Assembly (NCBI RefSeq): GCF_018531465.1
Contig: NZ_JAHDTF010000013.1
Span: 124,001-188,000, forward strand
Length of the DNA: 64,000 nt
Reading direction: 5' to 3'
DNA from: Sphaerisporangium fuscum
GTDB taxonomy: Bacteria; Actinomycetota; Actinomycetes; Streptosporangiales; Streptosporangiaceae
The position numbers and the translations under genes were made by a program. The notes beneath the pieces were generated by a model. That model was not told the DNA's origin, ran no database searches, and saw only the letters and a list, made by a program, of their open reading frames with translations. Within the stretch, counting starts at the first letter, position 1; every line of letters begins with the position of its first letter. Below, one piece after another: positions 53,226 to 63,222 of this stretch.

Positions 53226-55109
53226 TCACGCCACCTCGTCGAGCGTGAGCCGCTGGTCGAACTGGGTGCGGTACAGCTCCTCGTAACGGCCTCCGGCGGC
53301 CAGCAGCTCGTCGTGCGTGCCGCGCTCGACGACCCTGCCGTCCTCCACCACCAGGATGAGGTCGGCGGAGCGGATGGTGGAGAGCCGGTGGGCGATGATC
53401 ACGGCGGTCCGCCCGTCGAGCGCCTCCCCCAGTGCCTCCTGCACCGCGGCCTCGGAGGTGGAGTCGAGGTGCGCGGTGGCCTCGTCGAGGATCACCACCC
53501 GCGGGCGGGCCAGCAGCAGCCGGGCGATGGTGAGCCGCTGCCGCTCGCCGCCCGACAGCCGGTAGCCGCGCTCGCCCACCACGGTGTCCAGCCCGTCGGG
53601 TAGCGCCGCGACCAGATCGTCGAGCCGGGCGCGGCGCAGGGCGTCCCAGATCTCGTCCTCGCTCGCCTCCGGCCGGGCGAGCGTGAGGTTCGACCGCACC
53701 GACTCGTGGAACAGGTGCCCGTCCTGGGTCACCATGCCGACCGTCTCCCGGACCGAGTCCGACGACAGGTCGCGCACGTCGACGCCCGACAGCCGTACGG
53801 CGCCGGCGTCCACGTCGTACAGGCGGACCAGCAGCTGGGCGATCGTCGACTTGCCCGCGCCCGACGAGCCGACCAGCGCCACCATCTGCCCCGGCTCGGC
53901 GCGGAAGGACACCTCGTGCAGCACCTCGGCGCCGCCCCTGGTGTCCAGGCCCGCCACCTCTTCCAGCGACGCGAGCGACACCTTGTCGGCCGACGGGTAG
54001 GCGAACCGCACGCCCTCGAACTCCACCGACACCGGGCCGTCGGGGACGGGCAGCGCGCCGGGCCTGTCCTCGATCATCGGCTTGAGGTCGAGGACCTCGA
54101 AGACCCGCTCGAAGCTCACCAGCGCGCTCATCACCTCGACACGGGCCCCGGCCAGCGCGGTCAGCGGCGCGTACAGCCGGGTGAGCAGCAGCGCGAGCGC
54201 GACGACCGCGCCCGCCTCGAGCCGGCCCTGCAGCGAGTAGAAGCCGCCGAGCGCGTAGACGATGGCCAGCGCGAGGGCGGAGACCAGTGTCAGTGCCGTG
54301 AGGAAGACCGATCGCACCATCGCGGTGCGCACCCCGATGTCGCGCACCCGCCGCGCCCGCATGGCGAACTCCGCCGACTCGCGTGCGGGCCGGCCGAACA
54401 GCTTGATGAGCGTCGCGCCCGGCGCCGAGAAGCGCTCGGTCATCTGGTTGCCCATCGCGGCGTTGTGGTCGGCCGCCTCCCGCTCCAGGCGCGCCATGCG
54501 CGAGCCCATCCGCCGCGCGGGCAGCACGAACATGGGCAGCAGCACCAGCGTGAGCAGGGTGACCTGCCAGGAGATGCCGACCATCACCGCCAGTGTGAGG
54601 GCGAGCGTCACGATGTTGCTGACCACCCCTGACAGGGTGTTGCTGAACGCCCGCTGGGCGCCGATGACGTCGTTGTTGAGCCTGCTCACCAGCGCGCCCG
54701 TCCTGGTGCGCGTGAAGAAGGCCACCGGCATGCGCTGGACGTGGTCGAACACCGCCGTCCGCAGATCGAGGATCAGGCCCTCACCGATGCTCGCCGACAG
54801 CCAGCGCGTCAGCAGGCCGAGCCCCGCGTCGGCCAGGGCGATGGCGGCGATGAGCGCGGCCGAGGTCAGCACCGTCGAAAGTGCCGCATGGTGCACGATG
54901 GCGTCGACCACGCGGCCGGCCAGCATGGGCGCGGCGACCGCGAGCACCGCGGACACCACGCTGAGCACGAGGAACCAGGCGAGCATCGCGCGGTGCGGCC
55001 GGGCGAACGCGCCGATGCGGCGCAGCGTCGCCCTGGAGAACGGCCAGCGCTCGTCCTGCGCGTGCATGGCGTTGTACATGGAGTTCCAGGCGGTCATTTC
55101 CATGCTCAT
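53226..55109 (-). CDS. ABC exporter, fused membrane and ATPase domains
   Basis: A 627-residue half-transporter. Residues 30-330 form a six-helix ABC exporter membrane domain, and residues 370-610 the ATPase: Walker A GSSGAGKST, Q-loop VTQDGHLF, signature LSGGERQR, Walker B RVVILDEATAHLDS and H-loop AHRLST. It most resembles lipid/drug exporters that work as homodimers or with a partner. ATG 55109 is followed by a second in-frame ATG, and neither has a strong ribosome site. Transcription probably starts from a MerR/SoxR-type promoter at 55179-55209 that overlaps the end of cydB, so it may be induced by redox-active or toxic compounds. Confidence 0.9.
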   Translation of the reverse strand: MSMEMTAWNSMYNAMHAQDERWPFSRATLRRIGAFARPHRAMLAWFLVLSVVSAVLAVAAPMLAGRVVDAIVHHAALSTVLTSAALIAAIALADAGLGLLTRWLSASIGEGLILDLRTAVFDHVQRMPVAFFTRTRTGALVSRLNNDVIGAQRAFSNTLSGVVSNIVTLALTLAVMVGISWQVTLLTLVLLPMFVLPARRMGSRMARLEREAADHNAAMGNQMTERFSAPGATLIKLFGRPARESAEFAMRARRVRDIGVRTAMVRSVFLTALTLVSALALAIVYALGGFYSLQGRLEAGAVVALALLLTRLYAPLTALAGARVEVMSALVSFERVFEVLDLKPMIEDRPGALPVPDGPVSVEFEGVRFAYPSADKVSLASLEEVAGLDTRGGAEVLHEVSFRAEPGQMVALVGSSGAGKSTIAQLLVRLYDVDAGAVRLSGVDVRDLSSDSVRETVGMVTQDGHLFHESVRSNLTLARPEASEDEIWDALRRARLDDLVAALPDGLDTVVGERGYRLSGGERQRLTIARLLLARPRVVILDEATAHLDSTSEAAVQEALGEALDGRTAVIIAHRLSTIRSADLILVVEDGRVVERGTHDELLAAGGRYEELYRTQFDQRLTLDEVA

Positions 55110-55178
55110 TCGGGCACCACCGCATTCCAGGAGAAGTAAGCCAAGCCGAACACCACCGTCACCGGTGACGCTCCCAGA

Positions 55179-55209
55179 ACGCTAAGACCTCAACCTAAGT
55201 TGAGGTCAA
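55179..55209 (-). promoter_or_regulatory. MerR/SoxR-type promoter with 19-bp spacer
   Basis: On the minus strand TTGACC (-35) and TAGCGT (-10) are separated by exactly 19 bp. The spacer region contains a 9-4-9 palindrome, GACCTCAAC-TTAG-GTTGAGGTC (55186-55207). Over-long 19-bp spacers with a central dyad are the hallmark of MerR-family promoters, and CCTCAA-N6-TTGAGG is the SoxR-like form. The element overlaps the last codons of cydB and drives the ABC exporter. Confidence 0.75.
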
Positions 55210-56219
55210 GGCCGTTCACCCGAGTCGCGCAGCTCCCGGCGCTGGACGGCGATCAGCCAGGCCATGGACGGCCCGATGAGCGCGACCCCGACGGCCGTGA
55301 CCACCAGCGTGGCGACGAGCACCGAGGACTCGGCGGCGGCCTGCCGGTAGGTCAGCGACGGCGGGAGCATGACGGGGTACTGCGCGAGCGCCCACCCCCA
55401 CAGGACCGCGATGACGCCGAGCATCGCCGACGCGCGGGCGATCGAATGGACGCGCCGCCACAGCATGACAAGCGAGAGGATACCGAAGATCGCGCTCGCC
55501 ACCACCAGGGGCAGCGCGCGGCCGGTGAGACCGGTGAACAGCATCGGGGCGTCGAAGCGCAGCACGGCGATGCCACCGAGCGCCACCACGCCGATGACCA
55601 CGGCCGCGACCAGCGCCCGTGGCCGGAACCACTCCGCCAGCTCGGTACACCGGGCCGCCCCGGCGTCGTCGCACAGGTAGGCCCCCGCCAGGTAGGCGCA
55701 CACCAGCACCGCGAGCACCCCGCCCAGCAGGGACGTGGGGTTGAGCCAGCTCGTCACGATGTTCCCCCTGGCGAGCCCGAACGGCACCCGCCCGGAGGCG
55801 ATGGCCCCGGCGACCGTGCCCATGAAGAAGGGGGTCAGCACCGACGAGACGGCGAACGCGGCGCCGAACAGGCGTCGCTGCCACAGCTCCTTGGCGGCCT
55901 TGCGGAAGGCGAAGGCGGTGCCGCGCGCGATGATGCCGAGCGCGGCCAGCGTCAGCGGGATGTACAGCGTCGACATGACCGAGGCGAACACCCCCGAGAA
56001 CGCCGTCCACAGCAGCACGAGCACGAAGATCAGCCAGACGTGGTTGGCCTCCCACACCGGCCCGATCGACCGTTCGATGAGGTGGCGCCGGGTCATGCCG
56101 GGCCCGCTGCGCCCGGCGAGCAGGTCCCAGATGCCGCCACCGAAGTCGGCCCCGGCCAGCAGCGCGTAGAGCGTGAGCCCCGCCCACATCACGGCCAGCA
56201 CGACCTGCGCGAGGTCCAT
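55206..56219 (-). CDS. cydB: Cytochrome bd oxidase subunit II
   Basis: A 337-residue membrane protein with eight to nine helices, subunit II of the bd-type quinol oxidase. The family N terminus is DLAQVVLAVMWAGLTLYALLAGADFGGGIWDLL, and the segment ERSIGPVWEANHVWLI contains the conserved WExNHVW block. Its ATG overlaps the cydA stop by one base, giving translational coupling. Cytochrome bd works under low oxygen or stress. The gene ends inside the promoter of the next (ABC exporter) gene. Confidence 0.95.
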   Translation of the reverse strand: MDLAQVVLAVMWAGLTLYALLAGADFGGGIWDLLAGRSGPGMTRRHLIERSIGPVWEANHVWLIFVLVLLWTAFSGVFASVMSTLYIPLTLAALGIIARGTAFAFRKAAKELWQRRLFGAAFAVSSVLTPFFMGTVAGAIASGRVPFGLARGNIVTSWLNPTSLLGGVLAVLVCAYLAGAYLCDDAGAARCTELAEWFRPRALVAAVVIGVVALGGIAVLRFDAPMLFTGLTGRALPLVVASAIFGILSLVMLWRRVHSIARASAMLGVIAVLWGWALAQYPVMLPPSLTYRQAAAESSVLVATLVVTAVGVALIGPSMAWLIAVQRRELRDSGERP

Positions 56220-57685
56220 CAGGCGGCTCCCGGCCCGCCCGGCTCACGGGCGAGCTCGGACTCCTGGGGCGCGACCGGCTCCTCCCCCGACCGCACCAGC
56301 CGCAGGACGTACAGCGTGACGACGGTGAGCACCAGGTAGACGAGGGTGACGACGACGAACCCGGTCCACAGGCCGGGGGCGGGGTTCACCGCGTCACGCG
56401 TGCGGAGGTGGCCGTACACCGTCCAGGGCTGCCTGCCGACCTCGGTGACGGTCCAGCCGGCCTCCACCGCGATGACGGCGGCCACCCCGGACAAGGCGGC
56501 CGGCCACAGGAACCACCGCGTGCCGGGCAGCCGGCGCCGGCGCCACCACACCAGGGCGAGCCAGGCCGACAGCAGGAGCAGCAGGAAGGCCATCGCCACC
56601 ATGAGGTCGAAGGCCACGTGGACGATCGGCACCGGGGGCCGATCCCCCCGGGGCACCTTGTCGAGGCCCTGCACGACGGCGTCGAAACCGCCCTTGGCGA
56701 GGAACGACAGGCCGGAGGGGATCTCGAACGCGTAGCGCAGTTCGTCGCCGACGACGATGCCGCCGACGCTCAGTGGAGCCCGGGCCGTGGTGCGGAAGAG
56801 GCCTTCGGCGGCGGCGAGCTTGGCGGGCTGGAGTTCGGCGACCCGCTTGCCGGCGAAGTCGCCCACGATGATCTGGACGGGCGTGAACGCCGCCGCCATG
56901 GTGAACGGCACGAGGAAGCCGAGCAGGTGGTAGCGGTCGCGGCGCCCGCGCAGCATGCCCGCCGCGTACACCCCGGCCACGAGGAAACCGGTCACCATGA
57001 ACGCGGCCACGATCATGTGCAGGGTCTCGTGCGGTACGGCCGGGTTGAACATCGCCCGCCACGGGCGCACGTTCCCCACCGCCGGCCCGGCGCGGACGAA
57101 CCCCCGCGGCTGGTTCATCCAGGCGTTGGCGCAGATGACCAGGAACGCCGACAGGACGCCCGCGACCAGCACCGTGAGCCCGCTGAGCAGGTGCAGCCGC
57201 GGCGGGATCCGGTCCCAGCTGTACAGGTACACCCCGAGGAAGATGGCCTCGATGAAGAAGGCGATGCCCTCGGCCGCGAACGGCAGCCCGACGACCTGCC
57301 CGTACAGGCCCATCATGCCGGGCCAGAGCAACCCCAGCTCGAAGCTGAGGATCGTGCCGGACACCGCGCCCGCCGCGAACAGCACACCGACCGCCTTGGC
57401 CCAGTGACGGGCGAGGCGCATGTAGGCGGCGTCGCCGGTGCGCAGGGCGCGCCATTCGGTGACCACCATCAGCGCCGGCATGCCGATGCCCAGGCAGGCC
57501 AGCACGATGTGCCATCCGAGCGACACGGCCATCTGCGTGCGCGCGGCGAGCAGGTCGCCCGGGGTCGCGGGGCCCAGGAGGCCGAGGAGCTCCACCAGCC
57601 GTGGCGGGCCCGCGATCGGTGACGGGACCAGTCCGGCCGGGGCCGCCGGGCCTGCGGCCAGCGCCGCCACCTGCAACGTCGCCAT
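56219..57685 (-). CDS. cydA: Cytochrome bd oxidase subunit I
   Basis: A 488-residue heme-bearing subunit I. SLGWHIVLACLGIGMP contains the heme b595 His ligand. The proton-channel Glu pair is in FAAEGIAFFIEAIFLGVYLY (Glu99/Glu107 in E. coli numbering), and the quinol-binding Q-loop is of the short form. The first 45 residues (Ala/Pro-rich, before the ARTQMAVSLGWH block) are an extra N-terminal extension of unclear role. ATG 57685 has a GGGGGG-type site. No cydC/cydD-like assembly genes lie in the operon, though an ABC exporter gene follows cydB. Confidence 0.95.
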   Translation of the reverse strand: MATLQVAALAAGPAAPAGLVPSPIAGPPRLVELLGLLGPATPGDLLAARTQMAVSLGWHIVLACLGIGMPALMVVTEWRALRTGDAAYMRLARHWAKAVGVLFAAGAVSGTILSFELGLLWPGMMGLYGQVVGLPFAAEGIAFFIEAIFLGVYLYSWDRIPPRLHLLSGLTVLVAGVLSAFLVICANAWMNQPRGFVRAGPAVGNVRPWRAMFNPAVPHETLHMIVAAFMVTGFLVAGVYAAGMLRGRRDRYHLLGFLVPFTMAAAFTPVQIIVGDFAGKRVAELQPAKLAAAEGLFRTTARAPLSVGGIVVGDELRYAFEIPSGLSFLAKGGFDAVVQGLDKVPRGDRPPVPIVHVAFDLMVAMAFLLLLLSAWLALVWWRRRRLPGTRWFLWPAALSGVAAVIAVEAGWTVTEVGRQPWTVYGHLRTRDAVNPAPGLWTGFVVVTLVYLVLTVVTLYVLRLVRSGEEPVAPQESELAREPGGPGAA

Positions 57686-58038
57686 CCGCGCCCCCCAACG
57701 CGCCCGATCACATCGGATGCCGACGGTAACACTGCGTACGCCTGATCAGCCCCGGGTGACCGCTGCGTCCGAATGGTCCGGCGACCGTGTCGGTGCCGGG
57801 CGCGGCGAGCCGTCGCCGCGTCGCGCGGCGGCGGGGGGGGACATGGCAGGGACGCGCCGGGTTTGCCCGAACCCATGCTGCGGATTTGCCTCCGCCCTGG
57901 TGACACGTCCGGGGAGGCGCTGGCTACTGTGAGATTCGTACCGCGCCGTCTTGGCGTATCCCGGGAAGCCATCTCGACGCTCCGTTCCGGCCCAGGCAGA
58001 TCCTCAGGGCCGCAGAAGAGGGTTACGGAGTGATTCTC
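57686..58038. other. Gene-free spacer upstream of cydA and of the acidic peptide gene
   Basis: These 353 bp hold no supported gene. TACTGT at about 57923-57928 could be a -10 for the small acidic peptide gene, giving a leader of about 105 nt. No Rex-type or DosR-type box was found in front of cydA. Confidence 0.35.
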
Positions 58039-58164
58039 ATGCTCGGACGACTCATCGCCACCGGCCTCCTGCTGACGGCGGCGCTGCTCACGGCGGCGGC
58101 CCCGGCCTCGCGCCTCAGTCGGGGTGGCGACGACGACGACTGGGACGACGACGACGATTACTGA
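58039..58164 (+). CDS. 41-aa secreted or membrane-anchored acidic peptide
   Basis: A 41-residue peptide. The N terminus MLGRLIATGLLLTAALLTAAAPAS is a classic signal sequence or single membrane helix, and the tail GGDDDDWDDDDDY is almost pure Asp. GGAG lies 8 nt before ATG 58039, and a GTG at 58030 is an alternative start. Two strong hairpins, one with a T run, follow the stop. The acidic tail could bind Ca2+ or other cations. I do not recognise a family. Confidence 0.6.
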   Translation: MLGRLIATGLLLTAALLTAAAPASRLSRGGDDDDWDDDDDY

Positions 58165-58201
58165 TCGTCGCCACGCGGCCTCCCGGCCGCACGGCTCAGC
58201 C

Positions 58202-58230
58202 GGTCGGCGGGGGTGAGACCCCCGCCGACC
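58202..58230 (+). terminator. 13-bp hairpin after the acidic peptide gene
   Basis: GGTCGGCGGGGGT-GAG-ACCCCCGCCGACC is a perfect 13-bp stem with a 3-nt loop, 38 bp beyond the stop codon. No U tract. Confidence 0.5.
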
Positions 58231-58282
58231 GCCTCGGGACCGATCCGCCTGCTCGGCGGCCCGGATACCCGGACGCGAACGC

Positions 58283-58319
58283 GTCGCCCCGCGAGGGTCT
58301 CGCGGGGCGACGGTTTTTT
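58283..58319 (+). terminator. Rho-independent terminator between convergent genes
   Basis: A perfect 13-bp stem (58283-58295 with 58299-58311) is followed by GGTTTTTT. It terminates plus-strand transcription in front of the convergent DUF1996 gene. Confidence 0.85.
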
Positions 58320-58361
58320 GCGCGCTTTATCCGATTGATCCGGCTATTCGGTCCTCCTGGG

Positions 58362-60398
<2,037 letters not shown>

Positions 60399-60668
60399 TC
60401 GAACTCCTCCCGGAGTCAGTGCTCATGGCGGCATAGGTTGGTGCCCCATCGGAGCGAGGTACGCGGGCTGCGCCGGGACAGTTCAGACAAATCCAAGAAT
60501 TCTTCACGGGGAGTCGACGCCCCCGGTCTTCACCAGGTCAGAGGCTTCCGCCTCCCTCCGGACGGCCGCGGTCGCGCGCACTCCGGAACACCGGATGAAC
60601 CGAACCGGCGCACGCGCCGTACTCGCCTGGCGGTGACACCTACAGGCACGCCGGATGGGAGATCTGCC

Positions 60669-61103
60669 ATGAGACGCCTCAGCCTCACCACACGCGCGAC
60701 CGGCCTCGTCGGCTCGGTGTTCGCGCTCACGCTCCTCACGGGATGCGGTGGCGGCGCGAGCCCCGAGGCGCCGGCCCTGGCCGCGGCCGGCGCCGCCGCC
60801 CCCGCCGACGCGGGGCAGCCGCTCACGCTCAAGGAACTCGCCGGCAGGACCGGCTGCGCGAAGCCCCAGATCCAGACCGACAGCGACGAGCTACGCCAGG
60901 GCGTGTGCAAGACCGACAAGGGCCAGTACGCCCTGGTCACCTTCTCCACCGACCAGGGGAAGCGGGACTGGCTGACCGAGGCCAAGGAATGGGGAGGCAA
61001 CTACCTCGTCGGCAACAAGTGGGTCATCTCCGGCAACGACCCGGCGCTGCTGCAGTCGTTCAGCCAGGAGGTCGGCGGGAGCCTGGAGACGACGGCGCCG
61101 TGA
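60669..61103 (+). CDS. Lipoprotein, paralog 1
   Basis: A 144-residue predicted lipoprotein. The lipobox is LLTGC at about residues 22-26. The mature domain has LAGRTGCAKPQIQTDSDELRQGVCKTDKGQYALVTFSTDQGKRDW, with two Cys that could form a disulfide. It ends SLETTAP. ATG 60669 has GGGAGA and is preferred over the frame open from 60381. The next gene encodes a paralog of the same domain and overlaps the stop by 4 nt. Function unknown. It is divergent from the DUF1996 gene across 270 bp without other genes. Confidence 0.82.
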   Translation: MRRLSLTTRATGLVGSVFALTLLTGCGGGASPEAPALAAAGAAAPADAGQPLTLKELAGRTGCAKPQIQTDSDELRQGVCKTDKGQYALVTFSTDQGKRDWLTEAKEWGGNYLVGNKWVISGNDPALLQSFSQEVGGSLETTAP

Positions 61104-61606
61104 CGAACCGCAGGCACATCGCCGCCCTCGCCGTCGCGGCCGGACTCCTCGCCGGGTGCGGCGTCGCCCGGGGCGCCACCGCCGCGCCGCCCGCCGCGAC
61201 GCCGGGGACGGTGGAGCAGATCTCGGCCAAGACGGGCTGCGCCGAGCCCCAGATCCAGGTGCAGGCCACCGAACTGCGGCAGGGCATGTGCAGGACGGCG
61301 GCCGGCCAGTACTCCGTCACCACCTTCGCCACCGACCAGGGCCAGAAGGAGTGGCTGGACGACGCGCTCAGCTACGGGGGCGCCTACCTGGTGGGCGCCC
61401 GGTGGATCGTCCTGGGGAACACCCGCGAGATGCTCGAACCGTTCCGCGCGAAGCTCGGCGGCACGATCACGATGGGGCACACCATGCCGATGCCCGAGGG
61501 GCAGCCGACGTCCCCGGGGCACCCCATGCCCGAGGGGCACCCGATGGACCACGGGCAGATGCCGGCCGGGCACTCGATGCCGTCCGGCGAGCACGCCATG
61601 CCCTGA
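61100..61606 (+). CDS. Lipoprotein, paralog 2, with Met/His-rich C-terminal tail
   Basis: A 168-residue lipoprotein with lipobox LLAGC. Its domain (ISAKTGCAEPQIQVQATELRQGMC, then TFATDQGQKEW) is clearly the same as in the preceding gene. The last 45 residues are a repetitive tail of Met, His, Pro and Gly (units such as PEGHPM and PAGHSM), the kind of sequence that binds Cu(I)/Cu(II) or other soft metals. GTG 61100 overlaps the upstream TGA as GTGA, so the pair is translationally coupled and arose by duplication. Confidence 0.82.
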   Translation: MTNRRHIAALAVAAGLLAGCGVARGATAAPPAATPGTVEQISAKTGCAEPQIQVQATELRQGMCRTAAGQYSVTTFATDQGQKEWLDDALSYGGAYLVGARWIVLGNTREMLEPFRAKLGGTITMGHTMPMPEGQPTSPGHPMPEGHPMDHGQMPAGHSMPSGEHAMP

Positions 61607-61700
61607 CCGGGAACGCGCCGTGCCGGACGCCGGAAGGCACGCGGGGCCGGACCGGCGAGGGGACTCCTCGCCAGCCCAGCCCTGCGCGGACGGCGAACCG

Positions 61701-61892
61701 TCAGGAGATGGACAGGGCGCCCGACGGGCACACCTGCACCGCGCGGCGGACGGCCGCCTCCTGGTCGACGGGCGGCTCCGGCTCGAGCACCACCACGGTG
61801 CCGTCGTCCTCGCTCTGGTCGAACACCTTGGCGGCGGTCAGGACGCACATCCCGGCCCCGATGCACACCTCGGTGTCCGCTTTGATCCGCAT
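61701..61892 (-). CDS. 3Fe-4S ferredoxin (P450 partner)
   Basis: A 63-residue ferredoxin. The ligands are Cys10, Cys16 and Cys55 (VCIGAGMC and VCPSGAL). The position that would be Cys in a 4Fe cluster is Ala13, so a [3Fe-4S] centre is expected, as in the ferredoxins that serve streptomycete P450s. ATG 61892 has AGGAGG. It starts 13 bp after the P450 stop, so it is the second gene of a P450-ferredoxin operon. No ferredoxin reductase gene is adjacent. Confidence 0.93.
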   Translation of the reverse strand: MRIKADTEVCIGAGMCVLTAAKVFDQSEDDGTVVVLEPEPPVDQEAAVRRAVQVCPSGALSIS

Positions 61893-61905
61893 GAGTGGAA
61901 ACCTC

Positions 61906-63105
61906 CTACCAGGCCACCGGGAGCCGGTGTACGCCGTAGATTGCCATGTCGGAGCGCATCGCGACCTCCTCCGGAGGTATGGCGAGACGCAGGTGCGGGA
62001 ATCGCCGCAGCAGGGCAGGGTACGCGATGCGCATCTCGATCCGGGCGAGCTGCTGCCCCAGGCACTGGTGGATGCCGTGGCCGAAGGACAGGTGCCCGGT
62101 CGCCTGCCGCGTGATGTCCAGCGTGTCAGGATCCTCGAACTTCGACGGGTCGCGGTTGGCGGCGCTGACCGACATCGTCACCGACTCGCCCGCCTTGATC
62201 ATATAGCCCTCGATCTCCACATCTTCCAGGGCCGTCCGGATGGTGCCGATGTGGATGATCGTGAGGTACCTGAGGAGTTCCTCGACGGCGGTGTCCGCCA
62301 GCGAGGGGTCCTCGCGGAGGGCGGCGAGCTGCTCGGGGTTGTTCAGCAGGGTGTAGGTGCCGAGGGCCAGCATGTTGGCGGTGGTCTCGTGCCCGGCGAT
62401 CAACAGGAGCGTGGAGACGCCGACGAGCTCCTCGTCGGTGAGCTTCCCCGTCTCGATCAGACCGCTGATCAGGGCGTCGTCCGGCTCGGAGCGCTTGCGG
62501 ACGACCAGGTCGTACAGGTAGGCCAGCAGCCGGTCGATCGCGGCCTGCGTCTCCTCGAAGGAGGACTCGAGGTTGAGCAGGGCGGACGAGTCGCGCTGGA
62601 AGCGGTCGTGGTCGGAGTAGGGCACGCCGAGGAGCTCGCAGATCACCAGGGAGGGGATCGGCAGCGAGAAGGCCTTCACCAGGTCGGTCGGTGAGCCCTC
62701 CCGCTCCATGGCGTCGAGCCGGTCATTGGTGATCTTCTCGATGCGCGGCTCGAGCTGCTTCATCCGGCGGACGGTGAACTGCCCGGTCAGGAGCTTGCGG
62801 AACCGGGTGTGCTCGGGAGGGTCTTCCCGCAGGAAGAACCCGGGCCGCCTGGTCAAGGCCTGCTGCTGCCGCAGCCGCTGGGGGATCGGCGGGTGCAGCA
62901 GCTCGACCCGGCTGCTGAAGCGGGGGTCGGCGAGGATCGCCCGGACCGCGGAGTAGCCCGTGGCCAGCCAGCCGACGTGGCCGTCGGCGTACAGCATCGG
63001 CCGTAACGGGCCTTCCTCTCGCCATTTGCCCAGGACTTGCGGCGGATCGAGGGCCTGCTCGCGGGCGAGCGGGAGGGTTACGGGCTCGGGCATCGCGTTG
63101 GGCAT
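61906..63105 (-). CDS. Cytochrome P450 (CYP107-like)
   Basis: A 399-residue class I P450. The I-helix motif is LLIAGHETTANML, ExxR is in VEELLRYL, and the heme loop is FGHGIHQCLG with Cys348. RRPGFFLREDPPEHTRFRKLL is the BC-loop/C-helix segment. The overall look is CYP107-like, a family that hydroxylates polyketides, peptides and terpenoids. ATG 63105 has AAGGAG. The gene is followed by its ferredoxin and is divergent from a TetR regulator, so a small inducible detoxification or tailoring module is likely. Confidence 0.92.
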   Translation of the reverse strand: MPNAMPEPVTLPLAREQALDPPQVLGKWREEGPLRPMLYADGHVGWLATGYSAVRAILADPRFSSRVELLHPPIPQRLRQQQALTRRPGFFLREDPPEHTRFRKLLTGQFTVRRMKQLEPRIEKITNDRLDAMEREGSPTDLVKAFSLPIPSLVICELLGVPYSDHDRFQRDSSALLNLESSFEETQAAIDRLLAYLYDLVVRKRSEPDDALISGLIETGKLTDEELVGVSTLLLIAGHETTANMLALGTYTLLNNPEQLAALREDPSLADTAVEELLRYLTIIHIGTIRTALEDVEIEGYMIKAGESVTMSVSAANRDPSKFEDPDTLDITRQATGHLSFGHGIHQCLGQQLARIEMRIAYPALLRRFPHLRLAIPPEEVAMRSDMAIYGVHRLPVAW

Positions 63106-63159
63106 GACGCGCTCCTTGACAGAGGTCGAAACCGGGCGTCGTTCCTTGTTCTTACAGAA

Positions 63160-63175
63160 AACAGTACCTCCTGTT
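63160..63175. promoter_or_regulatory. Inverted repeat, probable TetR operator
   Basis: AACAG-TACCTC-CTGTT is a perfect 5-6-5 inverted repeat in the 117-bp AT-rich spacer between the P450 and TetR genes. It is flanked by a second partial dyad, GTTGAATTGCAAC (63173-63185). Positioned to repress both directions. Confidence 0.5.
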
Positions 63176-63222
63176 GAATTGCAACGGATGAAAAAAATCA
63201 GCTGATGCAGTAAAGTTCCGGC

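Noticed and set aside
57686-57900. Rex or DosR operator upstream of cydAB
   Set aside because: No TTGTGAA-type dyad or GGGAC-type box was found, although low-oxygen control would be expected.
60399-60668. Leader of the DUF1996 gene as a c-di-AMP-type riboswitch
   Set aside because: Actinobacterial secreted wall proteins often have this riboswitch, but its conserved core could not be matched in the spacer on either strand.
61100-61606. The Met/His-rich tail as an out-of-frame artefact
   Set aside because: The frame is continuous with the conserved lipoprotein domain and its paralog, and the start overlaps the upstream stop with proper coupling, so the tail is real coding sequence.
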